The position numbers and the translations under genes are program-made. DNA of 35,935 nucleotides from contig NZ_MUKU01000049.1 of the NCBI RefSeq assembly GCF_002081825.1, positions 1-35,935 on the forward strand, written 5' to 3'. This DNA comes from Chromobacterium haemolyticum. GTDB lineage: Bacteria; Pseudomonadota; Gammaproteobacteria; Burkholderiales; Chromobacteriaceae. The notes beneath the pieces were generated by a model. It was not told the DNA's origin and made no database searches. It was given only the letters and a program-made list of their open reading frames with translations. Below, one piece after another: positions 17,292-26,993 of the stretch; position 1 is the stretch's first letter; each line of letters starts with the position of its first letter.

Positions 17292-17801
17292 TCAATGCAC
17301 CAGCAGGGATTTAAGCTGCCAGGCGGAACGGTTGTAATACAGCTCCGAACGCAGCTCTTCTTGCGAGTCGTAGGGGTAGACGATGAACAAGGGCCCTTTC
17401 TCCCGCACCGGCATTGGTTTGCCGTTCATTTGCGTCGCCAGAATCACGTCGAATCGGCTGGCGTCGTCAAAGGGGATATCGGTCTTGTAGTCGTTCAGCG
17501 CCACCGCTTTCAACAATTTGCCGTGTGCGCCGGCCGCGGCCAACACGTCGCGCAGCAACGGCCCGGAGAAGCGGGTTAAACCCGGATACCAGGGAGTGTG
17601 GGTGCTGAAACTGCGTTGCGGCAGCTTGGCCAACATCGCCATGTCGAAGGCCGCGGCGTCTCCCTGATTCTTTTGACTGATATTGCCGCTGATCACCAGC
17701 ACCGCCTTCCCGGCGGGTTTGACCAAAGCGTCGGCAGCCGCGGCCAAGGGCGTCGCGAAGGCCAGGCCGAGCAGCAACAATAGGGTTCCAAGTCGTCTCA
17801 T
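17292..17801 (-). CDS. Periplasmic molybdopterin-binding-fold protein without cysteines
   Basis: The 169-residue product has a clear signal peptide (about 1-22, cleaved near LAAAADA) and a single domain that resembles the oxidoreductase molybdopterin-binding fold: VLVISGNISQ, TPWYPGLTRFSGPLLRDVLAAAGA, DYKTDIPFDD and GPLFIVYPYDS. Sulfite-oxidase-type enzymes hold molybdenum through a cysteine, yet this protein has no cysteine at all, so a redox Mo enzyme is unlikely. A ligand-binding or accessory sensor role is my inference. It lies 11 nt after the REC-EAL gene and its stop is within 6 nt of the kinase ATG, so it is probably made with them and may present a signal to the kinase's periplasmic domain. 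Confidence 0.75.
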   Translation of the reverse strand: MRRLGTLLLLLGLAFATPLAAAADALVKPAGKAVLVISGNISQKNQGDAAAFDMAMLAKLPQRSFSTHTPWYPGLTRFSGPLLRDVLAAAGAHGKLLKAVALNDYKTDIPFDDASRFDVILATQMNGKPMPVREKGPLFIVYPYDSQEELRSELYYNRSAWQLKSLLVH

Positions 17802-17812
17802 GGTTTTCTCGC

Positions 17813-19030
17813 TTAGGTAGGCGTTGCAATGAATATCCAATCCCGCGCCGGCGGCGACGCGCCTCCGCCGCAACTCGCCAGCCACTCGGCGAAGGAGGCC
17901 TCGTCTACCGGCGGGGAGATCAGGGAGCCTTGAGCGGCCAATACGCCGAACTCCCGGCACAAGGCCCATTCGGCTTCTGAGGCCACGCCTTCGGCCACCA
18001 CTTTCAGGCCCAGGCGTCGTCCCAATTCGACGCTGGCAAGGAAAATGGAGCGGTTGGTGGCGTTGCCCGCCGCATCGATGACGAAGCCTTTGTCGATTTT
18101 CAATTCCGTGAACGGGATGCGCGCCAGCCGGTCCATGCTGGCGAAACCGGTGCCGAAATCGTCAATCGCCAGGCCGGCTCCCTTCAAACGCAAACGGGTC
18201 ATGATTTCCAGCGCCGAGGCCGGATCCGCCATCACGCCGCTTTCCGTGACTTCAAACGTCACGCGGGACATCTCCAAGTCGGTTTCGCGCGCAATCGAAA
18301 CCAAAGAAGCCACCAGGCTGGCCTCCTTCAAGGATTGCATGGACAGATTGACCGACATGTCCAGGCGTTTGCGCGCGTCCAGGCGCTTCAACGCTTGCGA
18401 CGCATCTGCGAACAAGCGCTTGGTCATCTGCGTGATCAGGCCGCTCTGTTCAGCCAACTCGATGAATTGCAGCGGGCCCAGCAAACCCAGTTGCGGATGC
18501 AGCCAACGCGCCAGCACCTCCACGCTCAGCACCCGGCCGCTGGCCACATCCACCTGCGGCTGGAAAAACGGCACCACTTCGCCGCGCTCTATGCCCAGGC
18601 GCAACTCTTCGCTGTTGATCCGCTCCATGGGCAGACAAAGTGCCTCTCCCGCAGCGATGGGCGCGGCCAGCATCGCCAGCAACTGTTCCGGATCCACCGG
18701 TTTGGGCAAGACCCCGCACAAGCGCAGCGCATACATCCGCGCCAGATCCGCCACGCTGTCCAACACCCTTTCGTCGAAACCGCTGGTGATCAGCAATTTA
18801 CCCTGGTAAGCCCTCTCCCCCAAATGACGCACGAATTCGACGCCGTCCATGCGCGGCATGTCCAAATCGCAAAAGATCAGATCGAAAGCCCGGTCGCCGG
18901 CATCCAGCTGCATCAGCGCGTCCAGGCCGTCCACCGCCTCGGATATCTTGCTCATGCCCATCTGGCGCAGCACCGCGGTCAGGAACTGCCGGGATATGGC
19001 TTCGTCGTCAACCACCAAGATTTGCGGCAT
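17813..19030 (-). CDS. Response regulator with c-di-GMP phosphodiesterase (EAL) output
   Basis: The 405-residue protein joins a receiver (about 1-125, Asp in FCDLDMPRMDG, Lys in PKPVD) to an EAL domain (about 140-385). The eponymous motif reads EVL rather than EAL, but the residues needed for metal and c-di-GMP hydrolysis are present: the first Glu, VNLS, FEVTES, IDDFGTG, ELKIDKGF, VVAEGV and AAQGS. It is therefore probably an active phosphodiesterase that lowers c-di-GMP when phosphorylated by the kinase two genes downstream. A GGGGGAG ribosome binding site precedes ATG at 19030. It is the first gene of the three-gene operon; the REC-EAL plus hybrid kinase pairing recalls VieA-VieS of Vibrio. 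Confidence 0.92.
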   Translation of the reverse strand: MPQILVVDDEAISRQFLTAVLRQMGMSKISEAVDGLDALMQLDAGDRAFDLIFCDLDMPRMDGVEFVRHLGERAYQGKLLITSGFDERVLDSVADLARMYALRLCGVLPKPVDPEQLLAMLAAPIAAGEALCLPMERINSEELRLGIERGEVVPFFQPQVDVASGRVLSVEVLARWLHPQLGLLGPLQFIELAEQSGLITQMTKRLFADASQALKRLDARKRLDMSVNLSMQSLKEASLVASLVSIARETDLEMSRVTFEVTESGVMADPASALEIMTRLRLKGAGLAIDDFGTGFASMDRLARIPFTELKIDKGFVIDAAGNATNRSIFLASVELGRRLGLKVVAEGVASEAEWALCREFGVLAAQGSLISPPVDEASFAEWLASCGGGASPPARDWIFIATPT

Positions 19031-19221
19031 CGTCTCCCCCTCTAGCCCATCTCGTGCTGGCTGTTTTCACTACCGGCGCCCGCTTCGGGCCTCCGTAACC
19101 AAGCCCGCTGCGCTGTTTTACGCCGCGCGGCGTCCCTGGCCCCGTTTTTGCCCCTGCTAGTATCTAAATAGCCCGCGGCCTTCGTCTTTTCCAGCAAGCG
19201 CCCCGGCCATGCCCGGCAAAC

Positions 19222-20145
19222 TCAGCCGCCCCAGGCGGCCGGCCGCGCCGCGGCGGCCAGTTCCGCGCGCATTTCCAGCGCCAGTTGCCAAACCTTCCGC
19301 GCGAGCGGGGACAGGGAACGGTTAGGCCGTTTGATCAACACAATACGGCGCCTTTCCACCGGCAGCAGCGGCAATACGCTCAAACCGCCACCAGCGGGCA
19401 GCGGCATGGCCAACCCCGGCGTGACGCTGAGGCCCAAGCCGGCGGCCACCATCCGGAACACCGATTGCGAGTGCCCCAATTGCTGTGTCACTTCGCATGC
19501 CAAGCCGTGCTTGAGCAGCAGCTCATCAATCAGCCTGCGGCTGCCGGAGCTGTGGTCCAGCAACACCAGCGGCAGGCCATCCAGCTGCGCCCAATGCGCG
19601 GCCTCATGAGCGGCCAAATCGTGGTCGCTGCGGCACACCAACCAGAAATCGTCCTCCAGCAAGGGCTCGCTCTCCAGCGGAACGGCCGCGTCGGGCTCCA
19701 CCACCAGGCCAAAATCCACCTCCCCGCTCGTAACCGCGTCGACGTTCAGCCGTTGCACCTGGTCGTGCAACACCAGCCTCAATTGCGGATAGCGCTGCCG
19801 ACAACGCGCGATCAACAGAGGCATCAGGCTGGCCGACAAGGTGGGGCTGCTGGCCACTCGCACTACGCCGTGGGCCTGCGCGCCCTCCATCCGAGCTTCG
19901 CTCAGCGCCTCTTGCAGCGCCTCCAGCACCCGCGTCAGCTTCCCCTGCAGACGACGAGCCGCCGCGGTGGGTTCTACCTCCCGCGTGGTGCGGTCGAACA
20001 AACGCAGGCCCAAGGCCTGTTCCAGCTCTCTCACCGCGCGGCTGACCGCCGGCTGAGTCAGACCCAGCGCGTCGCCTGCACGGCTGAAACCACCCAGTTC
20101 GATCACGGCCTGGAACACCCGCAATTGGCGCAAAGTCACATTCAT
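19222..20145 (-). CDS. LysR-family transcriptional regulator
   Basis: This 307-residue protein has the LysR winged helix-turn-helix at residues 1-60 (LRQLRVFQAVIELGGFSRAGDALGLTQPAVSRAVRELE) and the periplasmic-binding-like effector domain at about 90-295. It is divergent from the transporter gene at 20248, the classic layout of a LysR regulator controlling its neighbour. The 102-nt intergenic region is AT-rich near the regulator start and contains T-rich/A-rich half-sites that could be LysR sites, though I cannot name one with confidence. The effector is unknown. No clear Shine-Dalgarno precedes the ATG. Confidence 0.92.
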   Translation of the reverse strand: MNVTLRQLRVFQAVIELGGFSRAGDALGLTQPAVSRAVRELEQALGLRLFDRTTREVEPTAAARRLQGKLTRVLEALQEALSEARMEGAQAHGVVRVASSPTLSASLMPLLIARCRQRYPQLRLVLHDQVQRLNVDAVTSGEVDFGLVVEPDAAVPLESEPLLEDDFWLVCRSDHDLAAHEAAHWAQLDGLPLVLLDHSSGSRRLIDELLLKHGLACEVTQQLGHSQSVFRMVAAGLGLSVTPGLAMPLPAGGGLSVLPLLPVERRRIVLIKRPNRSLSPLARKVWQLALEMRAELAAAARPAAWGG

Positions 20146-20247
20146 ACCAATAACTCATAAATAGATCAGATAAATGCATTTGTATTCTCAATTGCGCTGC
20201 GGTTCAATAGCGGTTTCTCCTGCCATCGCCGCACCGACGTACGCCCC

Positions 20248-21219
20248 ATGCCCAAACTACTCGACGCCTTCACGCTGTCTCTGCTTGCCACCGTCGCTTT
20301 GGCCAGCGCGCTGCCCTGCTCCGGCGACGCCGCGGTCGCGCTCAATCTCGTCACTAATCTGGCGATCGCGCTGCTGTTCTTCTTGCACGGCGCCAAGCTG
20401 TCCCGCGAGGCCGTGCTGGCCGGCGCCTCTCACTGGCGCCTGCACCTGGTGGTGCTGGGCTGCACCTTCTTGCTCTTCCCGGCTCTTGGCCTGCTGCTGC
20501 AACCGGTACTGCAGCCGCTGCTGACGCCGCAGCTCTACCTAGGCATCCTTTATTTGTGCATGCTGCCTTCCACCGTGCAGTCGTCCATCGCCTTCACTTC
20601 GATGGCGCAGGGCAATGTACCGGCCGCCATTTGCAGCGCCACCGCGTCCAACATCCTTGGCATCTTCATCACCCCGTTGCTGGTCAGCCTGCTGGTGGTT
20701 AAACACCATGGCGTAGGCCAGGGCTGGGGGCCGGTGCTGGACATCGTGATGCAGTTGCTGCTGCCCTTCGTCGCCGGCCAGATCGCCCGCCGCTGGATAG
20801 GAGGCTGGGTGGACCGCAACAAGGGCTTGCTGCGCTATGTCGATCAGGGGTCCATCTTGCTGGTGGTCTACACCGCCTTCAGCGCCGCGGTGATCAGCGG
20901 ACTGTGGCGACAAACGCCTCCCCGGGCGCTGGCCGCGCTGCTGCTGGTCAATCTGGTGCTGCTCGGCCTGCTGCTGACCATCACCATGCTGCTGAGCCGC
21001 AAGCTGGGCTTCTCCCGCGCGGACCAGATCACCATCGTGTTTTGCGGCTCCAAGAAAAGCCTGGCCAGCGGCGTGCCCATGGCCAAGGTGCTGTTCGCCG
21101 CGCCGGCGCTGGGCTCCATCGTGCTGCCGCTGATGCTGTTCCATCAGATCCAGTTGATGGCTTGCGCGGCGCTGGCGCAGCGCTATCGCCGACAGCAGCG
21201 GGCGGCAACGCTCCATTAA
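20248..21219 (+). CDS. Bile acid:sodium symporter-like transporter (SBF-like, YfeH type)
   Basis: The 323-residue protein has nine or ten hydrophobic segments and the features of the SBF-like family: LFFLHGAKLSREA early, CMLPSTVQSSIAFTSMAQGN in the middle, and FCGSKKSLASGVPMAKVLF near the end. The E. coli relative YfeH has no established substrate; organic anions are plausible. It is transcribed away from the adjacent LysR gene, which probably regulates it. No strong ribosome binding site precedes ATG at 20248, so an alternative start cannot be excluded. It is followed by a GC-rich hairpin with no T run. Confidence 0.88.
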   Translation: MPKLLDAFTLSLLATVALASALPCSGDAAVALNLVTNLAIALLFFLHGAKLSREAVLAGASHWRLHLVVLGCTFLLFPALGLLLQPVLQPLLTPQLYLGILYLCMLPSTVQSSIAFTSMAQGNVPAAICSATASNILGIFITPLLVSLLVVKHHGVGQGWGPVLDIVMQLLLPFVAGQIARRWIGGWVDRNKGLLRYVDQGSILLVVYTAFSAAVISGLWRQTPPRALAALLLVNLVLLGLLLTITMLLSRKLGFSRADQITIVFCGSKKSLASGVPMAKVLFAAPALGSIVLPLMLFHQIQLMACAALAQRYRRQQRAATLH

Positions 21220-21227
21220 TAAAGACG

Positions 21228-21255
21228 ACGCCCCGCTCGAACTCGAACGGGGCGT
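21228..21255. terminator. GC-rich hairpin between transporter gene and uvrB (weak terminator)
   Basis: ACGCCCCG and CGGGGCGT form an 8-bp perfect stem with a 12-nt loop just after the transporter stop codon. No T run follows on the plus strand, and only a broken one (TCTTTATT) on the minus strand. It may end transcripts from either side with help from Rho or act as a 3' stabiliser. Confidence 0.4.
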
Positions 21256-21286
21256 TGCGCAAACAAAACAGCAAGACCCTTAGAAT

Positions 21287-21413
21287 CTGTTCAAAGTCTC
21301 GCGAACAAGACAAGGCGAAAACGGCTGAGAAAGCGGAAGGCACCGCAGGCACATGAGCATTTCGAGGCTGTTTTCAACACCGCATCACCACCGCGCGGCA
21401 GACTTTTGAACAG
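21287..21413. repeat. Intergenic element of about 127 bp with inverted ends
   Basis: The segment begins CTGTTCAAAGTCT and ends AGACTTTTGAACAG, which are inverse complements apart from one extra base. An inner pair GAAAAC/GTTTTC suggests the whole unit can fold back on itself. It contains no credible reading frame and ends 3 nt from the uvrB stop codon. The bounded, foldable form is that of a dispersed intergenic repeat or small MITE. Only one copy is in the window, so repetition in the genome is an inference. Confidence 0.45.
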
Positions 21414-21416
21414 GTT

Positions 21417-23441
<2,025 letters not shown>

Positions 23442-23653
23442 CGGAGTAGATGGCCTGATTCTACGCGGTTCGCCCTTGCTTCACACCCCCGACGCGACCG
23501 CATATAAATAAAGCTGCGATTCAGGCTATACACAGTCAAAACATTGTTTAAAATACAGTCAGACCGAGCATAAAACACGGCTTGCGGCGCAGACGCCGCG
23601 AGCCTATTTTTCGGTCCGAGATTTCGTTAAATCCGCTCTCCCTGGAGTGAAGC

Positions 23654-24523
23654 ATGATCAAGAAAATTGCAAGCCTGCTGGTATCCGCGGCGTTAGCCAT
23701 GCCGGTGCTGGCAGGTTCGCCGTCCAGCGTGATGGTGGCCTCGCAAATGGCCGACCTGTCCGTTCCGCGGCTGAATTCGCATTCGGTATTGGTGCTCAAC
23801 GGCATCACCGGCGAACCCTTATATCAGAAGAACATCCATCAACGCATGCCGATCGCTTCGATCACCAAATTGATGACGGCGATGGTGCTGCTGGATTCCG
23901 GCGCCTCGCTGGACCAGGAGGTGACCGTGTCCGACGCCGAAATCGACCGGGTGAAAAACACCTCCTCGCGCCTGGCGGTGGGCACCACCCTCAGCCGCAA
24001 GGAAATGCTGCTGCTGGCGCTGATGTCGTCTGAAAATCGCGCCGCCGCCACCCTGGCCCGCACCGCGCTGCCCGGCGGCACCGCCACCTTCGTGGAGCGC
24101 ATGAACCGTAAAGCGCGCAGCCTGGGCATGACCGAGACCATTTTCCACGACGCCACCGGCCTGGACATGCGCAACACCTCCACCGCCGCGGATCTCGCCC
24201 GCATGGTCCGCGCCGCGCACGGCTATCCGCTGATCCGGGCCTTCACCACCACGGAGAAACACCAGATTCAATCGGTAAGCCGCCGCGTGCTGCAATACAA
24301 GAACAGCAACGCGCTGGTGCGCGAAGGCGACTGGGAAATTTCACTGCAAAAAACCGGCTACATCCAAGAGGCCGGTCGCTGCATGGTATTGCAAGCCACG
24401 GTGGGTTCCCAACCCCTGATCATCGTGTTGTTGGCCGCCGGCGGTAGTGCCGCTCGCGTCAACGACGCCAAAAACATCAAGACCTGGCTAGAGGCGCACC
24501 CCGGCAATTGGTTGGCCGGCTGA
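23654..24523 (+). CDS. pbpG: D-alanyl-D-alanine endopeptidase (PBP7 type)
   Basis: The 289-residue protein has a signal peptide (about 1-20) and the three motifs of serine penicillin-binding proteins: SITK at 69-72, SEN at 126-128 and KTG at 233-235. The sequence SHSVLVLNGITGEPLYQKN at the domain start and the short length without the C-terminal anchor domain of PBP5/6 point to PBP7/PbpG, a periplasmic endopeptidase cutting DD-crosslinks in peptidoglycan. A good GGAG ribosome binding site precedes ATG. The 200-nt upstream region has a TTGTTT...GCATAA-like pair that may be its promoter. It is monocistronic and followed by a strong bidirectional terminator. Confidence 0.93.
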   Translation: MIKKIASLLVSAALAMPVLAGSPSSVMVASQMADLSVPRLNSHSVLVLNGITGEPLYQKNIHQRMPIASITKLMTAMVLLDSGASLDQEVTVSDAEIDRVKNTSSRLAVGTTLSRKEMLLLALMSSENRAAATLARTALPGGTATFVERMNRKARSLGMTETIFHDATGLDMRNTSTAADLARMVRAAHGYPLIRAFTTTEKHQIQSVSRRVLQYKNSNALVREGDWEISLQKTGYIQEAGRCMVLQATVGSQPLIIVLLAAGGSAARVNDAKNIKTWLEAHPGNWLAG

Positions 24524-24553
24524 GTCCGCCCACCAAAATCCACGCTCCAAAAC

Positions 24554-24593
24554 GAAAACAGCCCTGTCCTCAGTTGAAGACAGGGCTGTTTTC
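24554..24593. terminator. Strong bidirectional terminator between pbpG and the fimbrial operon
   Basis: GAAAACAGCCCTGTC and its exact reverse complement form a 15-bp stem with a 10-nt loop. The A-tract on the left arm and the T-tract on the right arm make it an intrinsic terminator in both directions, ending pbpG (plus) and the last fimbrial gene (minus), whose stops converge on it. Confidence 0.9.
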
Positions 24594-24604
24594 ATCGCCT
24601 GGGC

Positions 24605-25132
24605 TTACATATAGCGCAGGTCGAACTGAGCCAGGCCGTTGGCCGAGCCCGGCTTGATCCCGCCCTCCTGCCCTTGCGGCACCGGCGCGCGGGTGGATTC
24701 GTACATCGCATTGAAACGCAGGGTGTTGCTGCCGTTGGTCAAGCCCACCAGCGGCGAATACTGGCCCAGCACAATGTCGCCGCCGCCCGGCCCCATCAGC
24801 CGGATGCCCACGCCGGCGGCGCTGCCGTTGATCGCCATCAGTTCGCCGTTGTCGCGGTCGGCCTCTCCGTTAAAGCGCACCGCCACCGTGGTCATGGTGT
24901 CGATAGAGCACTCGGTCAGCCGGATATCGAAGGACACCGGGCGGGAACGGTCGCCGATTTTGCGGAACATTTGCGAGGACACCAGACCCATGCCCACTTC
25001 CAGGCTCTGCGAGTTGGGGTCCAGACCGCAGGCGCTCAACACCAGTTCGCCGAAAACGTTCAAGGTGCCGTCCGCCGCCTGCGCCAACGGCGCCGCCAGC
25101 GCCAAAGCCAGCACCATCGCCTTGAATTTCAT
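24605..25132 (-). CDS. Fimbrial minor subunit, type-1 pilin family
   Basis: The 175-residue product has a signal peptide (about 1-19) and a FimA-type pilin domain: donor strand TLNVFGELVLSACGLD, cysteines in SACGL and LTECS, and the terminal Phe-Asp-Leu-Arg-Tyr strand read by the chaperone. It closely resembles the major pilin at 29732-30256 along its whole length (shared patterns LEVG.G.V, KIGDRS.P, GVG.RL, NTL.F.A.YE), so the two probably arose by duplication. It is the last gene of the operon, with AAGGAG before the ATG, and is likely a minor or terminating subunit. Confidence 0.88.
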   Translation of the reverse strand: MKFKAMVLALALAAPLAQAADGTLNVFGELVLSACGLDPNSQSLEVGMGLVSSQMFRKIGDRSRPVSFDIRLTECSIDTMTTVAVRFNGEADRDNGELMAINGSAAGVGIRLMGPGGGDIVLGQYSPLVGLTNGSNTLRFNAMYESTRAPVPQGQEGGIKPGSANGLAQFDLRYM

Positions 25133-25198
25133 TGCTCCACTCCTTACGCCAATTCAGTTCGCCGTCTCGCCGCCCTCATACCAGAGGGCTCAAGCCGC

Positions 25199-26212
25199 TC
25201 AGATATAATCCAGATCGATATTGACCGTGCCTTGGAACGGGCCTTCTTCCACCTTGCCCATATTGGTGGGGACGATGGTGGCGAACATCGGCACGGTTTT
25301 CTGACGGTCGCCCTTGAAAAACTCCGCCAGGAACTCCGACTGCTCCAGCCGCAGCTGACGTCCGTCGCCGTAAAACAGTTGCAAGCCAAGCCCGCTATCC
25401 GAGTTGTCCTTCTTTTTCACCAAAGTGGCGGTATAGGTATCCGCCTTGCCGTTGATGCCGCGGAAATAGCCGTTGACCTTGACCGGATCGTCGCAGGTTT
25501 TCTCAAGCTTCAGGGCAAAGTCCCTGCGCGGCACCGCCGGGTTGAGCCCCTTGACGGTTTTGGCGATTTTGCCGAAGTCCAAAGCATTGCTGGCCGGATT
25601 CAGGCTGACCTTCACCGCGCACTGGATGAAACGGATCTTGTCCAGCCCGGTCACCTTGTAAACCAGATTGCTGCCCTTGATGTCGTTGATCCCGCCGACC
25701 CCGTCGAACTGTAAGACTTCAAACTGCGACTTGCCGACGCTCCCATTGCCGGGATACGGCGTCTTGGTGGCGATCACCACCTGGAAGCTCAAGGAAAAAT
25801 CCGTTGTCGGGCACTGATTCAATGCGATATTGGACGGGCACTTCGGAATGACCTGACCCGTCGCAATCCGCAGATTGGGGTCGAAATTGGGGCGCCCGTT
25901 ATACATCACGCCAAACTGCACCCCCTGCGGAGAACTGTCCTTGCGCGGGTTAGGATAGAAGAACACCTCCTCCGCCTCCCGCAAGCCATTATGGTCTTTG
26001 TAGCAAGAGACATTGACCGTACGCACCGAGGAGTGCCAGATGATCTCGCCGCTTGGCAGGGTGATTGGCACCGCCACCGTGGAGCCTATGTCCTCGGTAA
26101 TCATCACGCTGCCATTGCGCCCCCCTTCCTTGCACGCCAACGCATGACTCAAGGCCGGCAGCATGGCCAGCGCGGCCATCAACACCAAACGCGGCAAACG
26201 ACGATTCAACAT
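25199..26212 (-). CDS. Two-domain fimbrial tip adhesin (FimH-like)
   Basis: The 337-residue protein has a signal peptide (about 1-24), an N-terminal region of roughly 150 residues with several cysteines (ALACKEGG, VNVSCYKD, PKCPSN, NQCPTT) that fits a receptor-binding lectin-like domain, and a C-terminal pilin domain (about 180-337). Length, position after chaperone and usher, and two-domain form indicate the tip adhesin of the fimbria. The binding target cannot be predicted from sequence. GGAGAG lies 6 nt before the ATG. It is followed by the minor pilin gene 66 nt downstream. Confidence 0.82.
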   Translation of the reverse strand: MLNRRLPRLVLMAALAMLPALSHALACKEGGRNGSVMITEDIGSTVAVPITLPSGEIIWHSSVRTVNVSCYKDHNGLREAEEVFFYPNPRKDSSPQGVQFGVMYNGRPNFDPNLRIATGQVIPKCPSNIALNQCPTTDFSLSFQVVIATKTPYPGNGSVGKSQFEVLQFDGVGGINDIKGSNLVYKVTGLDKIRFIQCAVKVSLNPASNALDFGKIAKTVKGLNPAVPRRDFALKLEKTCDDPVKVNGYFRGINGKADTYTATLVKKKDNSDSGLGLQLFYGDGRQLRLEQSEFLAEFFKGDRQKTVPMFATIVPTNMGKVEEGPFQGTVNIDLDYI

Positions 26213-26242
26213 GGGCTCTCCCTGCGCTGTGCGCTTGCGGAA

Positions 26243-26977
26243 TTATTTCTTGTCTTCGCGGTATTGGCATTGGCCGTCCGCGCAAACAAAGGTAAAGGTG
26301 TCCTGAGCGCCGAAATCATTGATGTTGCTCAGCTTCAGACTGGCCGGTAGCGCCTTCAGCGCAAAGCGGGCCTCGCCCTTGGGCGGCACCATCAAGCCGT
26401 CCATATCGCGCGGCTTCTTGTCGCCGGGCAGTTCCAAGCCCACCAGGGTCAGGTGGTAGGGACTCGGGTTCTTGAACACCAGCTTGCCGGCGGCGGCGTC
26501 GAAGCTCAGCAGCAACTTGTTGGCCGGATTTTCGCCACGCGGCAATTGCGCTTCCTTGGGACGGTAGAACACCTTGATGCGCGACTTGATCGCCAGCTGC
26601 AACACATTGTCCTTGTCGCTCTTGGGCGGGACTTCCTGCACGTTCAGATAAAACAGCGATTCTCGGTCGGACGGCAAGTTGGGATCGGGAATGCGGCTCA
26701 AGCGCACCACGCCCTTCTCGCCGGCCTCGATGCGTTGTAGCGGCGGCAGCACCAGGAAGGGGGAAGCCAGGCGCTTGCCCTCGCCGTCGCTGAGCCAGGA
26801 CTGAACCAGATAAGGTTGCTCCGGGTTCTTGTTGCTCAGCACCATGCTGACGTTCTTGTCCTGCTCCAGATAAATCATCCGGGTACGGTCCAGCAAGATG
26901 TTGGCCTGCGCCGTCAGCGGCGCGGTCAGCGCAGCCAAAACACTCGCCAGCCCCAGTGCGCGATGAAGAGTTTTCAT
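26243..26977 (-). CDS. fimC: Periplasmic fimbrial chaperone
   Basis: The 244-residue product has a signal peptide (about 1-25) and the two immunoglobulin-like domains of PapD/FimC chaperones. The first carries LDRTRMIYLEQDKNVSMVLSNKNPEQPYLVQSWL and the FLVLPPLQRIEAGEKGVVRL strand, with the pilin-anchoring Arg and Lys positions. The second contains NPSPYHLTLVGLEL. It donates a G1 strand to pilins and hands them to the usher. Spacing to the usher gene is 16 nt, with AAGGA before ATG. Confidence 0.95.
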   Translation of the reverse strand: MKTLHRALGLASVLAALTAPLTAQANILLDRTRMIYLEQDKNVSMVLSNKNPEQPYLVQSWLSDGEGKRLASPFLVLPPLQRIEAGEKGVVRLSRIPDPNLPSDRESLFYLNVQEVPPKSDKDNVLQLAIKSRIKVFYRPKEAQLPRGENPANKLLLSFDAAAGKLVFKNPSPYHLTLVGLELPGDKKPRDMDGLMVPPKGEARFALKALPASLKLSNINDFGAQDTFTFVCADGQCQYREDKK

Positions 26978-26993
26978 ATCGATTCCTTATTCT

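Noticed and set aside
23442-23600. LexA (SOS) box upstream of uvrB
   Set aside because: Half-sites CTGT and ACAG are present, but the spacing is 7 instead of 8 or the second half is degenerate (CTGT-N7-ACAA, TTGT-N7-ACAG). Not enough to claim a box.
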